Under the pieces are notes generated by a model. The model ran no database searches. It saw nothing but the letters and a program-made list of their open reading frames with translations, and was not told where the DNA came from. Both the position numbers and the translations under genes were made by a program. 64,000 bases of DNA. It comes from Alistipes onderdonkii (lineage in GTDB: Bacteria > Bacteroidota > Bacteroidia > Bacteroidales > Rikenellaceae). Positions 52,571 through 62,561 of this stretch are shown here, in pieces; position 1 is the stretch's first letter, and the number at the start of each line of letters is the position of its first letter. Location of the stretch: positions 1,612,001-1,676,000 of the forward strand of contig NZ_CP102251.1 of assembly GCF_025145285.1 (NCBI RefSeq), in the 5' to 3' direction.

Positions 52571-53140
52571 ATGAAAACTATCTCTGTAAAGGCCGTTAAG
52601 CGTGATGAGTACGGCAAGAAAGCGGCCAAGGCCGTACGCCGCGAGGGCATGGTACCCTGCGTACTGTCGGGCAACGGCGAGTCGGTTTCTTTCTCGGTAG
52701 ACCCCCGCGAGATCAAGGCCCTGATCTACACCCCCAACTCTTACATCGTCGAGTTCGATTTCGACGGCAAGAAAGAACAAGCCGTGCTGCGTGAGGCGCA
52801 GTTCCACCCCATCCGCGAGCAGATCCTCCACCTCGATTTCTACCGCATTGCCGAGGGTAAACCCGTATCCATCGCCATTCCGGTACGCCTGACGGGTAAC
52901 GCCGAAGGTGTGAAGGTCGGCGGTAAGTTGACGCTGTCGGCCCGTAAGCTCGTCGTGAGCGCGCTGGTCGAGAACCTGCCCGACGAACTGGTCGTGGACG
53001 TAACCGAACTGGGTGTCGGCAAGACCATCTTCGTAGGCGACCTTGCATTCGAGAACCTGAAATTCGTCACTCCGGCTTCGACGGCCGTCTGCGCAGTGCG
53101 CGTAACCCGTGCATCGCGCGGTGCGGCGGCACAAGCCTAA
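52571..53140 (+). CDS. rplY: 50S ribosomal protein bL25, CTC form
   Basis: A 189-residue 5S rRNA-binding protein of the long CTC (general stress) type. The N-terminal L25 domain (1-90, KAVRREGMVPCVLSGNGE) is followed by the TL5 C-terminal beta domain (about 95-180). The start at 52571 (MKTISVKAVKRDEYG) is the family's. pth follows 10 bases downstream, the conserved rplY-pth pair. Confidence 0.94.
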   Translation: MKTISVKAVKRDEYGKKAAKAVRREGMVPCVLSGNGESVSFSVDPREIKALIYTPNSYIVEFDFDGKKEQAVLREAQFHPIREQILHLDFYRIAEGKPVSIAIPVRLTGNAEGVKVGGKLTLSARKLVVSALVENLPDELVVDVTELGVGKTIFVGDLAFENLKFVTPASTAVCAVRVTRASRGAAAQA

Positions 53141-53150
53141 TCGGTAGCGT

Positions 53151-53714
53151 ATGAAATACCTTATTGTTGGGTTGGGAAATATCGGCGCCGAATATGCCGG
53201 AACCCGGCACAACATCGGATTCAAAGTGTTGGACGCCCTCGCCGAGGCGTCCAACGCTGTTTTTACGACGGCGCGTTACGGCGATGTGGCCGAGTTGAAG
53301 CATAAGGGGCGTACGCTGATCCTGCTGAAACCCTCGACCTACATGAACCTTTCGGGCAAAGCCGTCCGTTACTGGATGGAGGCCGAGAAGATCGCCCCGG
53401 AAAACCTGCTGGTGGTTTCGGACGACATTGCGCTGCCGTTCGGCACGCTGCGTATGCGTCCCCGGGGGAGTGCCGGGGGGCACAACGGGCTGAAGAATAT
53501 CGCCGAGCTGCTGGGAACGGAGGACTACGCCCGGATGCGCTTCGGCGTGGGCGGGGATTTCCCCAGGGGCCACCAGGTCGACTATGTGCTGGGGGAGTGG
53601 TCGGACGAGGAGCGCAAGGCGCTGCCCGAGCGGCTCAAGGTGTTCGGCGACGCGATCCTTTCGTTCACGACGATCGGGTTGGAACGGACGATGAATTTCT
53701 TCAACAAGAAGTAA
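53151..53714 (+). CDS. pth: Peptidyl-tRNA hydrolase
   Basis: A 187-residue esterase that rescues tRNAs from peptidyl-tRNAs released by stalled ribosomes. Catalytic His20 ([12 protein letters not shown]), Asn66 (TYMNLSG) and Asp92 ([11 protein letters not shown]) match the bacterial Pth1 family, along with [12 protein letters not shown]. It is the second gene of the rplY-pth operon. Confidence 0.95.
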   Translation: MKYLIVGLGNIGAEYAGTRHNIGFKVLDALAEASNAVFTTARYGDVAELKHKGRTLILLKPSTYMNLSGKAVRYWMEAEKIAPENLLVVSDDIALPFGTLRMRPRGSAGGHNGLKNIAELLGTEDYARMRFGVGGDFPRGHQVDYVLGEWSDEERKALPERLKVFGDAILSFTTIGLERTMNFFNKK

Positions 53715-53751
53715 ATAAACGGTTGAAAAAGAGCCGATGGGCTCGAAATAA

Positions 53752-53794
53752 AAAACGGACGGATATCGTGCTTGCATGATGATCCGTCCGTTTT
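53752..53794 (+). terminator. Terminator after pth
   Basis: A 13-bp stem (53752-53764 with 53782-53794) ends in TTTT; the A-run in the left arm also allows use from the minus strand. Confidence 0.88.
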
Positions 53795-53800
53795 GGCGTT

Positions 53801-54160
53801 TTATCCCGTGGGGATTTTCAACTGTTTGCCGATCCTGCCATAGAAAACCACGCCGCAGATTATGGGTGCCGCGGATGCGCGCAAATTCCGACCGGACGAC
53901 TTCGAGCCTCCTGTTCCTCGTCGTAATAAGCATCGGTCTGGCGGACGGTCAGGGCTTATCCCCGACGTCCGGATGCAGGAACGTGCCGGCGAAACCTGCC
54001 GCAGCCCAGATGAAACAGGACAGCGCTAGATAGCCCCTTGCCGTGCGCAGGGTGCCGAGCGCCTGCCCGCCCGGGATGCGGAGCCCCAGCAGCAGGGCGC
54101 CCAGGGCGGCGGCTACGGACGACGAAGCGAAGGTCAGGAGTTCGTAGGGGAGACACCGGA
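53801..54160 (-). pseudogene. Decayed remnant of a membrane-anchored AraC-type protein
   Basis: On the minus strand, coding-like peptides occur in three different frames: first ELLTFASSSVAAALGALLLG with ALSCFIWAAAGFAGTFLHPD (two membrane helices), then YYDEEQEARSRPVGICAHP, then PIICGVVFYGRIGKQLKIPT ending at 53801. The first part resembles the N-terminal membrane region of Bacteroidetes AraC-type regulators. No start codon fits. I read it as an internally deleted, frameshifted relic. Confidence 0.35.
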
Positions 54161-54169
54161 CATACTGGC

Positions 54170-54565
54170 CTACTCGTCCCCGTCGTAGTAGATTCCGTCC
54201 ATCAGCCCGTCCAGTTCGCGGCGCTCCTTTTTGGTCGGGCGCCCCGTACCGCGGTCGCGGAAGACGAAGATCGTTTCGCGCGGGATGCTGAGCTTGTCCA
54301 GCTCCTCCTGCGGGGTGATGTTGAGGCAGTACAGGGGGACATTCTTGGCCGGCTGGCGGCTCGACACGAGGTCGAGCACCCGGTAGGAGTAGGTCACCTG
54401 CATCTTGCGCACGGCGATCACGTCGCCGACCTTCACTTCGCGCGAGGGTTTGGCGGCGGAGCCGTTTACCGTGACTTTGTTGTTGCGGATGGCATCCGCG
54501 GCGTCGCTGCGGGTCTTGAACACCCGCACCGCCCAAAGGTATTTGTCGAGTCTTATGTCGTCCAT
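54170..54565 (-). CDS. hslR: S4-domain RNA-binding protein, Hsp15/HslR type
   Basis: A 131-residue protein. The S4 RNA-binding domain covers about 4-66 (RLDKYLWAVRVFKTRSDAAD). A basic and acidic C-terminal tail follows. E. coli Hsp15 recycles 50S subunits blocked with nascent chains. It starts seven bases after ftsW on the same strand and is the last intact gene of the cell-wall block, though its function is unrelated. Confidence 0.88.
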   Translation of the reverse strand: MDDIRLDKYLWAVRVFKTRSDAADAIRNNKVTVNGSAAKPSREVKVGDVIAVRKMQVTYSYRVLDLVSSRQPAKNVPLYCLNITPQEELDKLSIPRETIFVFRDRGTGRPTKKERRELDGLMDGIYYDGDE

Positions 54566-54572
54566 GACCGTG

Positions 54573-55988
54573 TTATTTTTCGTAAATGGATTCGCTGCGG
54601 GGCGTATCGTGCGACTGTTCGTCGTTTTGGCGGCTGACGCTGAGGATCATGCCCAGCGCGATGGTGGTGAAGATGGTCGACGAACCGCCGCGCGAGATCA
54701 GCGGCAGCGTCTGTCCCGTTTCGGGGATCAGGTTGACGGTCACCATGATATGCAGCAGCGCCTGGCAGGTTATCAGCAGGGCGAGCCCCAGTACCAGCAG
54801 CCCCGGGAATGCCGTCCCGCAGCGGCGGAATATCTCGATGCCCCGGAAGAATATCCACAGGTAGAGCATCAGCAAGGCCAGTGCCAGTACGATGCCGTAT
54901 TCCTCGACGAAGAAGGCGTAGGCATAGTCGCTTTCGGGATGGATCATCTCGACGCGCATGGCGCTCTGTCCGGCGCCTTCGCCGAAGACCCCGCCGTTGT
55001 GAATGGCGATCATCGACCGCTCGGTGTCGGTGAGGTGCTCGATCGGTTTTTCGGTCTGCGAGCGTGTCCAGAGATGGATCCATGTCGAGACGCGCCCTTC
55101 GGCTGTCTCGCTGCGCCCCAAGTTGAGCGTCATGATGAAGACGATGCCGATGCAGGCCAGCCCGATGAGTTTCACCAGTTCGCCCAGCCGGACGCGCCCG
55201 ATGAGCATCATGACCCACGAGGCCATGAAAACCAGTACGGCCGAGGAGGTGTGGGCCGGGAAGATCACCGCGCACGAGACCACGACGGGCATCAGGATCG
55301 GCCATGTCCCCTCGCGCCAGATGCGGCGCTGTTCGCGCGACGAACGCCACGTCCAGAATTTGAGCGACGGGACGATGCGTATTTTGTCGATCTTCGACTG
55401 CCGTCCGGCCAGTTGCCGGGCCAGGAACAGTACCGTGGCGACCTTCAGCGCCTCGGAGGGCTGGAACTGGAACGGCCCGAGGGGTATCCAGCGGGCGGCG
55501 CCGTTGGTCGTGGCGCCGATGAAATAGACGGCGACGGTGAGTGCTACCGAAAGGAAATAGACGGGGCGGGAGAACAGGTTGTAAATCCGGCAGTTGATCT
55601 TCTGCACGGCGACCATGATGATGAGGCTGACGACGAGGATGATGAGTTGCTGGCGCAGGAAATGGGCCGTGGTACGCGCCGTGTGGGCGTCGTAGGCCAT
55701 CTTGGCCGTCGACGAGTAGACCACCAGCACGGAAATCACCGCCAGCGCCGCGACGATGATCCACAGGACGCGGTCGCCGGTAAAGAGCCGGAACTTGTGT
55801 TTTTCGGGGGCTTCGGGGGTTTCGCAGGCGCTCTCCCCGGCATCGGTGCCGCGCACGCCGCGGCGTCGGGGCGCGTCCTGCGCCCCGGTCTTCCCGTCCG
55901 CTGCGCGGGGGGATTTCCCGGGCGCTTCCGTCCAGGGCTCCTGCGCCGGCCCTTCGTCCTGCGTGTATTTCCGTTCGCCGAGCTTCAT
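54573..55988 (-). CDS. ftsW: FtsW-type lipid II polymerase (SEDS family)
   Basis: A 471-residue membrane protein. A hydrophilic N-terminal extension of about 66 residues, rich in Glu, Pro, Gly and Arg, precedes ten transmembrane helices. SEDS signatures are seen: GPFQFQPSEALKVAT, and near the end IPETGQTLPLISRGGSS. It polymerises glycan strands with its partner PBP (ftsI in this cluster) at the division septum. murD lies four bases upstream. The long N-terminal tail is unusual compared with roughly 400-residue family members. Confidence 0.93.
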   Translation of the reverse strand: MKLGERKYTQDEGPAQEPWTEAPGKSPRAADGKTGAQDAPRRRGVRGTDAGESACETPEAPEKHKFRLFTGDRVLWIIVAALAVISVLVVYSSTAKMAYDAHTARTTAHFLRQQLIILVVSLIIMVAVQKINCRIYNLFSRPVYFLSVALTVAVYFIGATTNGAARWIPLGPFQFQPSEALKVATVLFLARQLAGRQSKIDKIRIVPSLKFWTWRSSREQRRIWREGTWPILMPVVVSCAVIFPAHTSSAVLVFMASWVMMLIGRVRLGELVKLIGLACIGIVFIMTLNLGRSETAEGRVSTWIHLWTRSQTEKPIEHLTDTERSMIAIHNGGVFGEGAGQSAMRVEMIHPESDYAYAFFVEEYGIVLALALLMLYLWIFFRGIEIFRRCGTAFPGLLVLGLALLITCQALLHIMVTVNLIPETGQTLPLISRGGSSTIFTTIALGMILSVSRQNDEQSHDTPRSESIYEK

Positions 55989-55992
55989 CGTG

Positions 55993-57342
55993 CTATGCCT
56001 TTTCGTTTACCCACGCCTTGAACAGCTCGCCGCGGTTTTCGTAGTTTTTGAAGAGGTCGAAACTCGCGCAGGCGGGCGAGAGCAGCACCGCGTCGCCGGG
56101 CTGTGCGGCGGCTTTGGCGGCCTCCATCGCGGCGTCGAGCGAGCCGGTGGAGACCACTTCGGGCACCACACCCGTGAACTCTTCGATCAGCTTGGTGTTG
56201 TCCGCGCCCATGCAGACGAGCGTATGTACCTTCGCACGGGCGAAAGCCTTCAGCGGTTCGTAGTCGTTGCCTTTGTCCGTGCCCCCGGCGATCCATACCA
56301 CGGGGCGCGTCATGCTTTCGAGCGCATAGTATACCGAGTCGACATTGGTGGCCTTGGAATCGTTGATCCACAGTACGCCGCCGCTTTCCCGGACGGGTTC
56401 GAGGCGGTGGCAGACGGGGGCGAAGCCGTAGATCGAGCGGCGGATCGAGGCCGGCGCGACGCCTGCCGCAAGGGTCGCAAGAGCCGCAGCCATGGCGTTA
56501 TAGGCATTGTGCAGCCCTTTGAGCTGCATCTTGGCCGTGTCGATCTCGACCGAGGCCTTCCCGACGGCCGCCGTGAATTTGCCGTCGCAGAGGAAGGCGT
56601 CGCCGGCACCGCTCGCCACGGCATTCTTTGCGGCGAAGGGAAGTTGCTTCATGCGCAGGTCGTACCTGGGAAGCTGCTGCCAGATCACCTCGTCGTCGCC
56701 CGAATAGACGAAATAATCGCGCGAGTTCTGGTTCTGCGTGATGCGCATCTTCGAATCGACGTAGTTTTGGAAACAGTGTCCGTAGCGGTCGAGGTGGTCG
56801 GGTGTGATGTTCATCAGCACGCCGATGTGGGCGCGGAACCTGAACATGCCGTCGAGCTGGAACGAGCTTAATTCCAGCACGTACCAGTCGTAGTCGCCCG
56901 TGGCCACGGAGTAGGCGAAACTCTCGCCGATGTTGCCGCCCAGGGCGGCGTTCATCCCGGCGTCGCGCATGATCTTGTAGACGAGCGACGTGGTAGTGGT
57001 CTTGCCGTTCGAGCCGGTGATGCAGATGCACTTCGACCGGCCCAGGTAACGGCCTGCGAACTCCATTTCCGAAATGACGGGAATGCCTGCCGCACGGATT
57101 TTCCGCACCATGGGGGCCGTTTCGGGGATGCCCGGCGACTTGATGACCTCGTGTGCCGCGAGGATGCGTTCCTCGGTGTGGCCGCCTTCCTCGTAGGGAA
57201 CCTGCCACTCGTCGAGCTTGGCTTTGTAGCGGTCGGCGATCTTCCCCATATCGGAGAGGAATACGTCGAACCCTTTCTTTTTGGCGAGGATCGCGGAGCC
57301 GTAACCGCTGATGCCTCCGCCCAGGACTGCGATGCGTTTCAT
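55993..57342 (-). CDS. murD: UDP-N-acetylmuramoylalanine-D-glutamate ligase
   Basis: A 449-residue Mur ligase adding D-Glu to UDP-MurNAc-L-Ala. The N-terminal Rossmann domain (IAVLGGGISGYGSAILA) binds the UDP part; the P-loop is ITGSNGKTTTTS (about 108-119); the central domain and the C-terminal LSPACASFDLFKNYENRG block match MurD. It lies between the inserted glycoside hydrolase and ftsW. Confidence 0.95.
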   Translation of the reverse strand: MKRIAVLGGGISGYGSAILAKKKGFDVFLSDMGKIADRYKAKLDEWQVPYEEGGHTEERILAAHEVIKSPGIPETAPMVRKIRAAGIPVISEMEFAGRYLGRSKCICITGSNGKTTTTSLVYKIMRDAGMNAALGGNIGESFAYSVATGDYDWYVLELSSFQLDGMFRFRAHIGVLMNITPDHLDRYGHCFQNYVDSKMRITQNQNSRDYFVYSGDDEVIWQQLPRYDLRMKQLPFAAKNAVASGAGDAFLCDGKFTAAVGKASVEIDTAKMQLKGLHNAYNAMAAALATLAAGVAPASIRRSIYGFAPVCHRLEPVRESGGVLWINDSKATNVDSVYYALESMTRPVVWIAGGTDKGNDYEPLKAFARAKVHTLVCMGADNTKLIEEFTGVVPEVVSTGSLDAAMEAAKAAAQPGDAVLLSPACASFDLFKNYENRGELFKAWVNEKA

Positions 57343-57360
57343 CTTTTATGTTTTATCGTT

Positions 57361-59832
57361 TCAGTCGAAGAATATTCCCGAACAGGCCGCATTGGGGCCG
57401 CGCACCTGGCAGATGCGGATGCGCACGGAACCCGAGGCTTCGAACGTGACGTATTTGCCTTCACCGTAGTCACGTACCATGTATACCGGTGCGAGCAGTT
57501 CTTTGGTTCGAAGGTCGAAAACCTCGAAGGCGCTGCGGCGCCCCGCCCGTTCGTAGTCCGCGAAATAGAGCGAAATGCGGTAGGGCTGCGTGTCCCGGGC
57601 GTCGAGGTCGACGGTCATCACCTGCCAGCAGGCGACCGGGTCGCGCGTGACGATGGCGCCCAGGCTGCGGGAGCCGTCGCCCCGGCGGTCGGATCGGAGC
57701 GCACGGGGGTCGCCTGCCGCATCGGCATAGTGTACGTGGCCCATGCGGTCGTAGTTCGCGTAGACGATGCTGCGGATGCGGTCGGGTTGTTTTACGCGGT
57801 GTGCGCCCGCCGTATCGTAGCTGAAGAGCACGTAGCCCTGCGAGCCGTATTTATCCTGCCAGTCGCCCTGCGTCGCGGTGTCCTCGCTGAATTTTTCAGC
57901 AGGGATGCGGTAGGCGATCTCCTCCTGCGTTTGCAGGGGGCGGAATTCGCCTTCGGCATCGAACCGGATGGCGTGGCGCCCCGCGCCGATCCCCGAAATA
58001 CGGTAGTAGCCGTCGTCCGTACGGTCGGCGGCACAGGGCTTGCCGTCGAGGTATATGGTGCCGATGCGAAGCCCGTCCGCGGGGATGCAGAATTCGGCCT
58101 CCGAACCTTCGGGCACGGTGAGCGAACCGCGGCGCGCGGTCATGTCGAGCGATGCCCGGGCAATGCCGCGCGGCGTCAGGACTCCGCCCTCCACGCGGGT
58201 GAGCGATCCGGCGAGGCGGGGTTTCACGGCGAAGCGGACGAAGCCCGGGAGCTGGGGTTTTATGCCCAGCACCTCCTCGCTCAGCCACTTGGTGACACCG
58301 GCGCTCCACGGGTGGGTCAGGCTGGTGTAGCCGCACTGGTTGTTGACCGGGGCGTCGTTGTCGGAAAGTTTGCAGTCGTTCCACGAGGGGCGGAACACCT
58401 CGAAGAAGGTGGTGGCGCCATAGCGCAATTGTCCGCCCCAGCAATCGTCGACGGTGTGCAGCGCACGGTCGTAAGCTCCCAGGGACGCCAATGCCTGCAA
58501 TACGAAATACTGGTTGAAGGGCGAGTATGAGACCCGCTGCAGGCGGTCGGAGAAATTCCGGGCCAGCAGGGCTTCGCGCTCGGCGGGCGTGGCGAACCCG
58601 GCGTTGGCGGCATCCGTGGCAGCGAAGAGCCCCAACCCCTCGTACCAGCGGGGATCGCGGCGCAGGGCTTCGGTCTTTTCGTCGGCGTAACGCTCGTATT
58701 TCCCGGCCAGTTCCCGGTTGCCGGCCTGGCGCATGGCAGCGGCGAACTGCCGCCAGGTACCGATGGCCAGCATACGGTAGGCGGTCTGCGGCTCCCGGAA
58801 ATCGGGGGCTTCGAAACCCGCCCCGAGCCGCTCGTCCCAGCCGTAGAACCAGAGCCGGGGCAGCGTGTCGTAGTGGTCGTAGGCGGCGTCGAGTTTCCGG
58901 CAGGCGTTTTCGGTCAGCAGGGCGAGCGTCTCCGCATCGCCCGTATAGTTGTAGTAATCCAGCAGGCTCAGCACCCAATAGAGCGAGTAACTGGCGATGC
59001 CGTTGTCCTGCGTCGAGGTGTAGAGCAGGTTCTTGCGGATGAACGGGAAGTTGCCGAAGGCGGCCAGCGTCGCGGCCTGCGCCGTATAGGCGTCGCCCGT
59101 CCATGAATGGCGGTCGCTGCGCTCCATGAGGATCGCCCCGAAATAGTCTTTCAGCAGGTTCAGCCGCACGGTGTAGGCTCCCGTGTACCAGATGCGCGTC
59201 AGCTGCGGGTCGTTGCAATCGAACCACCCTTCGTAGTTGACCGGTTTGGTCTGGCAGACAAGCCGTACGTTGCGGATGACGGCGGGCTTCCGGAGGCTGC
59301 GAACGTGTATCCACCCGAAGCGGACGCCTTCGTAGAGCTCCCTGTTCAGCTCCAGCCGGAAGCTGTTGCCGTAGCGAGCGGGGACGGCGGTTTTCACCGG
59401 GTGCTCCGAGCCGGCGTTGAACACGGCCGGTTCGTTGAACTCGCTGATGCTGGCCTCGAACGCGACGTCGGGGGTGTCGCAGTCGAATTCGAGCCATCCG
59501 GCGTTCACCTGGCCGAAGTCGAACATCAGGTCGCATACGTCGCTGACGGTGATCCGGCGCGGGTCTCCGAGGTCGGCGGCTTCGGGGTTCGAGGCCGTCG
59601 CCTGCCTGGGGTAGACCGTGTATATCTCCAGCCCGTCGTCCGGCGATACTTTCGTCCAGCGGTAGCGCACCAGCGGGTCGGGCGATTCGGGTACGGCCTC
59701 TCCCGACGGCGTGGCCGTAAGCACGGGGTAGGGTTCCGGGATCTGCGAGCGTACCATCCGCTGCGGCGGCTGGGCCTGGAGCGACGTTGCGAGGAGCAAG
59801 GCGATGGCGGTAAGGCGGGTCGGGGTATACAT
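57361..59832 (-). CDS. Exported alpha-L-rhamnosidase-like glycoside hydrolase (GH78 type)
   Basis: An 823-residue protein with a signal peptide (about 1-20). The central (alpha/alpha)6 barrel (about 215-545) contains the GH78-like stretch LMERSDRHSWTGDAY, with acidic residues in the expected active-site region and a WGWDERLG-like FYGWDERLGAGFEAP; beta domains lie on both sides and a C-terminal sandwich (about 650-823) may bind carbohydrate. It probably removes rhamnose or a related sugar from glycans outside the cell. It sits in the cell-wall cluster between mraY (9-base gap) and murD (18-base gap), so it is cotranscribed with them; whether it acts on wall or host glycans is unknown. Confidence 0.8.
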   Translation of the reverse strand: MYTPTRLTAIALLLATSLQAQPPQRMVRSQIPEPYPVLTATPSGEAVPESPDPLVRYRWTKVSPDDGLEIYTVYPRQATASNPEAADLGDPRRITVSDVCDLMFDFGQVNAGWLEFDCDTPDVAFEASISEFNEPAVFNAGSEHPVKTAVPARYGNSFRLELNRELYEGVRFGWIHVRSLRKPAVIRNVRLVCQTKPVNYEGWFDCNDPQLTRIWYTGAYTVRLNLLKDYFGAILMERSDRHSWTGDAYTAQAATLAAFGNFPFIRKNLLYTSTQDNGIASYSLYWVLSLLDYYNYTGDAETLALLTENACRKLDAAYDHYDTLPRLWFYGWDERLGAGFEAPDFREPQTAYRMLAIGTWRQFAAAMRQAGNRELAGKYERYADEKTEALRRDPRWYEGLGLFAATDAANAGFATPAEREALLARNFSDRLQRVSYSPFNQYFVLQALASLGAYDRALHTVDDCWGGQLRYGATTFFEVFRPSWNDCKLSDNDAPVNNQCGYTSLTHPWSAGVTKWLSEEVLGIKPQLPGFVRFAVKPRLAGSLTRVEGGVLTPRGIARASLDMTARRGSLTVPEGSEAEFCIPADGLRIGTIYLDGKPCAADRTDDGYYRISGIGAGRHAIRFDAEGEFRPLQTQEEIAYRIPAEKFSEDTATQGDWQDKYGSQGYVLFSYDTAGAHRVKQPDRIRSIVYANYDRMGHVHYADAAGDPRALRSDRRGDGSRSLGAIVTRDPVACWQVMTVDLDARDTQPYRISLYFADYERAGRRSAFEVFDLRTKELLAPVYMVRDYGEGKYVTFEASGSVRIRICQVRGPNAACSGIFFD

Positions 59833-59841
59833 GGCGGTTTA

Positions 59842-61086
59842 TTAACGTATTTTGAGCGTTACCAGGGTAATGGCGGCCAGTAGCAGCGAGATGATCCAGA
59901 AGCGGAGCACGATCTTGGTTTCGAACTGCCCTTTTTTCTGGAAATGATGGTGTACGGGAGCCATCAGCAACAGGCGCTGCCCTTCGCCGAATTTGCGTTT
60001 GGTGTATTTGAAGTAGCCGACCTGCATCATCACCGAGAAACTCTCGACCAGGAACACGCCGCACAGCAGCGGCAGCAGCAGTTCCTTGCGGATGCAGAGG
60101 GCGAAGACGGCGATGATGCCGCCGATCGACAGGGAGCCGGTGTCACCCATGAAGATCTGCGCCGGGAAGGAGTTGTACCACAGGAAGCCGACCAGCGCCC
60201 CCGCGAAGGCCGCCGCGAAGACGACCAGCTCTCCGCTGTCGGGGATATACATGATGTTGAGGTAGTCGGCGTAGACGATATGCCCCGAGAGGTAGGCCAG
60301 TACGCCGAGTACTGCCACGATCGGGACGGAGACGCCCGTGGCCAGCCCGTCGAGGCCGTCGGTGAGGTTGGCGCCATTCGACACCGCCGTGACGACGAAG
60401 ATCGCCACCAGCACGTAGAGCAGCCACGTGGCGGCGCTGGTTTCGCCCGTGAGCCATCCGTAGTCGAATTCGTTGTTCTTGACGAAGGGGATGGTGGTTT
60501 TGGTGGTCTTGGTGCTTTCCGAGCTCAGGACGACGTTCCGCTGCACGCTTTCGATCACCGACCCGTCGGGGTTCAGGTAGACGGTCTGCACGGGCTGCGT
60601 GACCTTCTCGCGGACGATGATCTGGGGCGAAAGCCACATCGTCGTGCCGACGATGATGCCCAGCCCGACCTGGCCCACGATCTTGAAGCGCCCCTTGAGC
60701 CCCTCCTTGTTGTGGCGGAAGACCTTGATGTAGTCGTCCAGCCCGCCGATCAGCCCCAGCCAGACGGTCGAGACGATCATCAGCTGGATGTAGATGTTGT
60801 CGAGCCGTCCGAAGAGCAGGATCGGGACGAGGATCGCCAGCAGGATGATGACGCCGCCCATCGTGGGGGTGCCGCGTTTCTGGAGCTGTCCCTCGAGCCC
60901 GAGGTCGCGGATGTCCTCGCCGATCTGCTTGCGGCGCAGGAAGTCGATGATCTTGCGGCCGAAGATGATGACGATCAGCAGCGCGAGGATGATGGCCGCC
61001 GCCGCGCGGAACGAAATATACTGGAACATACCCGAGCCCGGGATGTCGTAGTGTTCGCCTAAATGTTTGAAAATGTGATAGAACAT
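59842..61086 (-). CDS. mraY: Phospho-N-acetylmuramoyl-pentapeptide transferase
   Basis: A 414-residue, ten-helix membrane enzyme that makes lipid I from UDP-MurNAc-pentapeptide and undecaprenyl phosphate. Family motifs: KRGTPTMGG, the catalytic [28 protein letters not shown], and [13 protein letters not shown] near the end. An insertion of about 50 residues (165-215, [12 protein letters not shown]) between helices is characteristic of Bacteroidetes MraY. Confidence 0.96.
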   Translation of the reverse strand: MFYHIFKHLGEHYDIPGSGMFQYISFRAAAAIILALLIVIIFGRKIIDFLRRKQIGEDIRDLGLEGQLQKRGTPTMGGVIILLAILVPILLFGRLDNIYIQLMIVSTVWLGLIGGLDDYIKVFRHNKEGLKGRFKIVGQVGLGIIVGTTMWLSPQIIVREKVTQPVQTVYLNPDGSVIESVQRNVVLSSESTKTTKTTIPFVKNNEFDYGWLTGETSAATWLLYVLVAIFVVTAVSNGANLTDGLDGLATGVSVPIVAVLGVLAYLSGHIVYADYLNIMYIPDSGELVVFAAAFAGALVGFLWYNSFPAQIFMGDTGSLSIGGIIAVFALCIRKELLLPLLCGVFLVESFSVMMQVGYFKYTKRKFGEGQRLLLMAPVHHHFQKKGQFETKIVLRFWIISLLLAAITLVTLKIR

Positions 61087-61102
61087 GTCGTATGTCGGGT
61101 TT

Positions 61103-62560
61103 TTAGTTCCTGAGTGTGCCGAAGGCCTTGGCGACCTCCTCCTTGTCGTCGAAGTGGTGTTTTACGTCGCCGATGATCTGGTAGGTTTCGTGCCCTTTGC
61201 CCGCGATGAGCAGGATGTCGCCCGGCCGGGAGAGCATTGCGGCGGTGCGGATGGCCTCGGCACGGTCGACGATGCGCAGGAACCGGGCGCCGGGGTCGAG
61301 GCCGGCGGCCATCTCGTCGAGGATCGCCCCGGGCGACTCGTGGCGCGGGTTGTCCGAGGTGAAGATGGCCGTATCGGCGTATTTCACCGCGATCTGCGCC
61401 ATCTCGGGTCGTTTGGTGCGGTCGCGGTCGCCGCCGCAGCCGCAGACGACGATCAACTGTTGCGCCGGGGTGCGGATCTCCTCGATGGTCTGGATGACGT
61501 TCTCCAGTGCGTCGGGCGTATGCGCATAGTCGACGATGGCCGTGGTTCCGTTCTCCGCCCGCACGAATTCGAAGCGCCCGCTCACGGCATGGAGCATGCT
61601 CATGGCACGCAGCACTTCGGTGCGGTCGAGTCCCAGCAGTACCGCGGCGCCGTAGACGGCCAGCAGGTTATAGGCGTTGAAGCGTCCTACGAGCCCGACC
61701 CAGACCTCCTGCCCGTCGATGCGCAGCAGCATGCCGTCGACGTGCATCTCGACGATCTTGCAGCGGAAATCGGCCATCGTGCGCAGCGAATAGGTGTGTA
61801 TCCCGGCTGCGGTGTTCTGTACCATGATGAGGCCGTTTTTGTCGTCGGCGTTCGTCAGGGCGAAGGCATCCTTGGCGAGGGAGTCGAAGAAGAGTTTTTT
61901 GGCGCGGATGTATTCGGCGAAGGTCTTGTGGTAGTCGAGGTGGTCGTGGGTGATGTTCGAGAAGATGCCGCCCGCGAAATGCAGTCCCCGCGTGCGTTGC
62001 TGCACGATGGCATGCGACGAACACTCCATGAAGCAGTATTCGCACCCTTCGTCGGCCATCTCGCGCATCATGGCGTTCAGCCGCACGGGGTCGGGCGTGG
62101 TGTGGGTCGCCTCGACGATGCGTTCGCCGACTTTGTAGACGACCGTCGAGACCAGCCCGGCCTTGTAGCCCAGTGCCCGCACAAGGTCGTAGAGCAATGT
62201 CACGGTCGTGGTCTTGCCGTTGGTGCCGGTGATGCCTACGAGTTTCAGTTTGCGGCTCGGGTGGTCGTAGAAAGCGGCGGCCATGTCGGCCAGCGCTCCC
62301 GCGGCGTCGGGGACGACGACGTAGGCTACCCCGTCGGCCGTCTCGGCAGGCAACTGCTCGCAGACGACGGCCGAGGCGCCTTTTGCGACGGCGTCGGGGA
62401 TGAAGTCGTGCCCGTCGGACTGCGTGCCGCGGGTGGCGAAAAAACAGTCGCCCTGCGTCACGGCCCGCGAATCGTAGGCCAGGGCGGCCACCGTCGTGGA
62501 ACCGTCGCCGTGCAGCACCGTGACGGGCGTATCTTTGAGTAGGTCTTTCAGTGTTTTCAT
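61103..62560 (-). CDS. murE: UDP-MurNAc-tripeptide synthetase, meso-DAP type
   Basis: A 485-residue Mur ligase that adds the third peptide residue. The P-loop is [14 protein letters not shown]; the meso-diaminopimelate signature DNPR appears in [10 protein letters not shown], so the wall is of the meso-DAP type rather than Lys. The C-terminal [13 protein letters not shown] matches the family. It is the second gene of the visible cluster, one base after the ftsI stop. Confidence 0.96.
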   Translation of the reverse strand: MKTLKDLLKDTPVTVLHGDGSTTVAALAYDSRAVTQGDCFFATRGTQSDGHDFIPDAVAKGASAVVCEQLPAETADGVAYVVVPDAAGALADMAAAFYDHPSRKLKLVGITGTNGKTTTVTLLYDLVRALGYKAGLVSTVVYKVGERIVEATHTTPDPVRLNAMMREMADEGCEYCFMECSSHAIVQQRTRGLHFAGGIFSNITHDHLDYHKTFAEYIRAKKLFFDSLAKDAFALTNADDKNGLIMVQNTAAGIHTYSLRTMADFRCKIVEMHVDGMLLRIDGQEVWVGLVGRFNAYNLLAVYGAAVLLGLDRTEVLRAMSMLHAVSGRFEFVRAENGTTAIVDYAHTPDALENVIQTIEEIRTPAQQLIVVCGCGGDRDRTKRPEMAQIAVKYADTAIFTSDNPRHESPGAILDEMAAGLDPGARFLRIVDRAEAIRTAAMLSRPGDILLIAGKGHETYQIIGDVKHHFDDKEEVAKAFGTLRN

Positions 62561-62561
62561 C

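Noticed and set aside
57896..60064. A 722-codon frame overlapping the glycoside hydrolase and mraY on the same strand
   Set aside because: Out of frame with both real genes and very Arg/Pro-rich.
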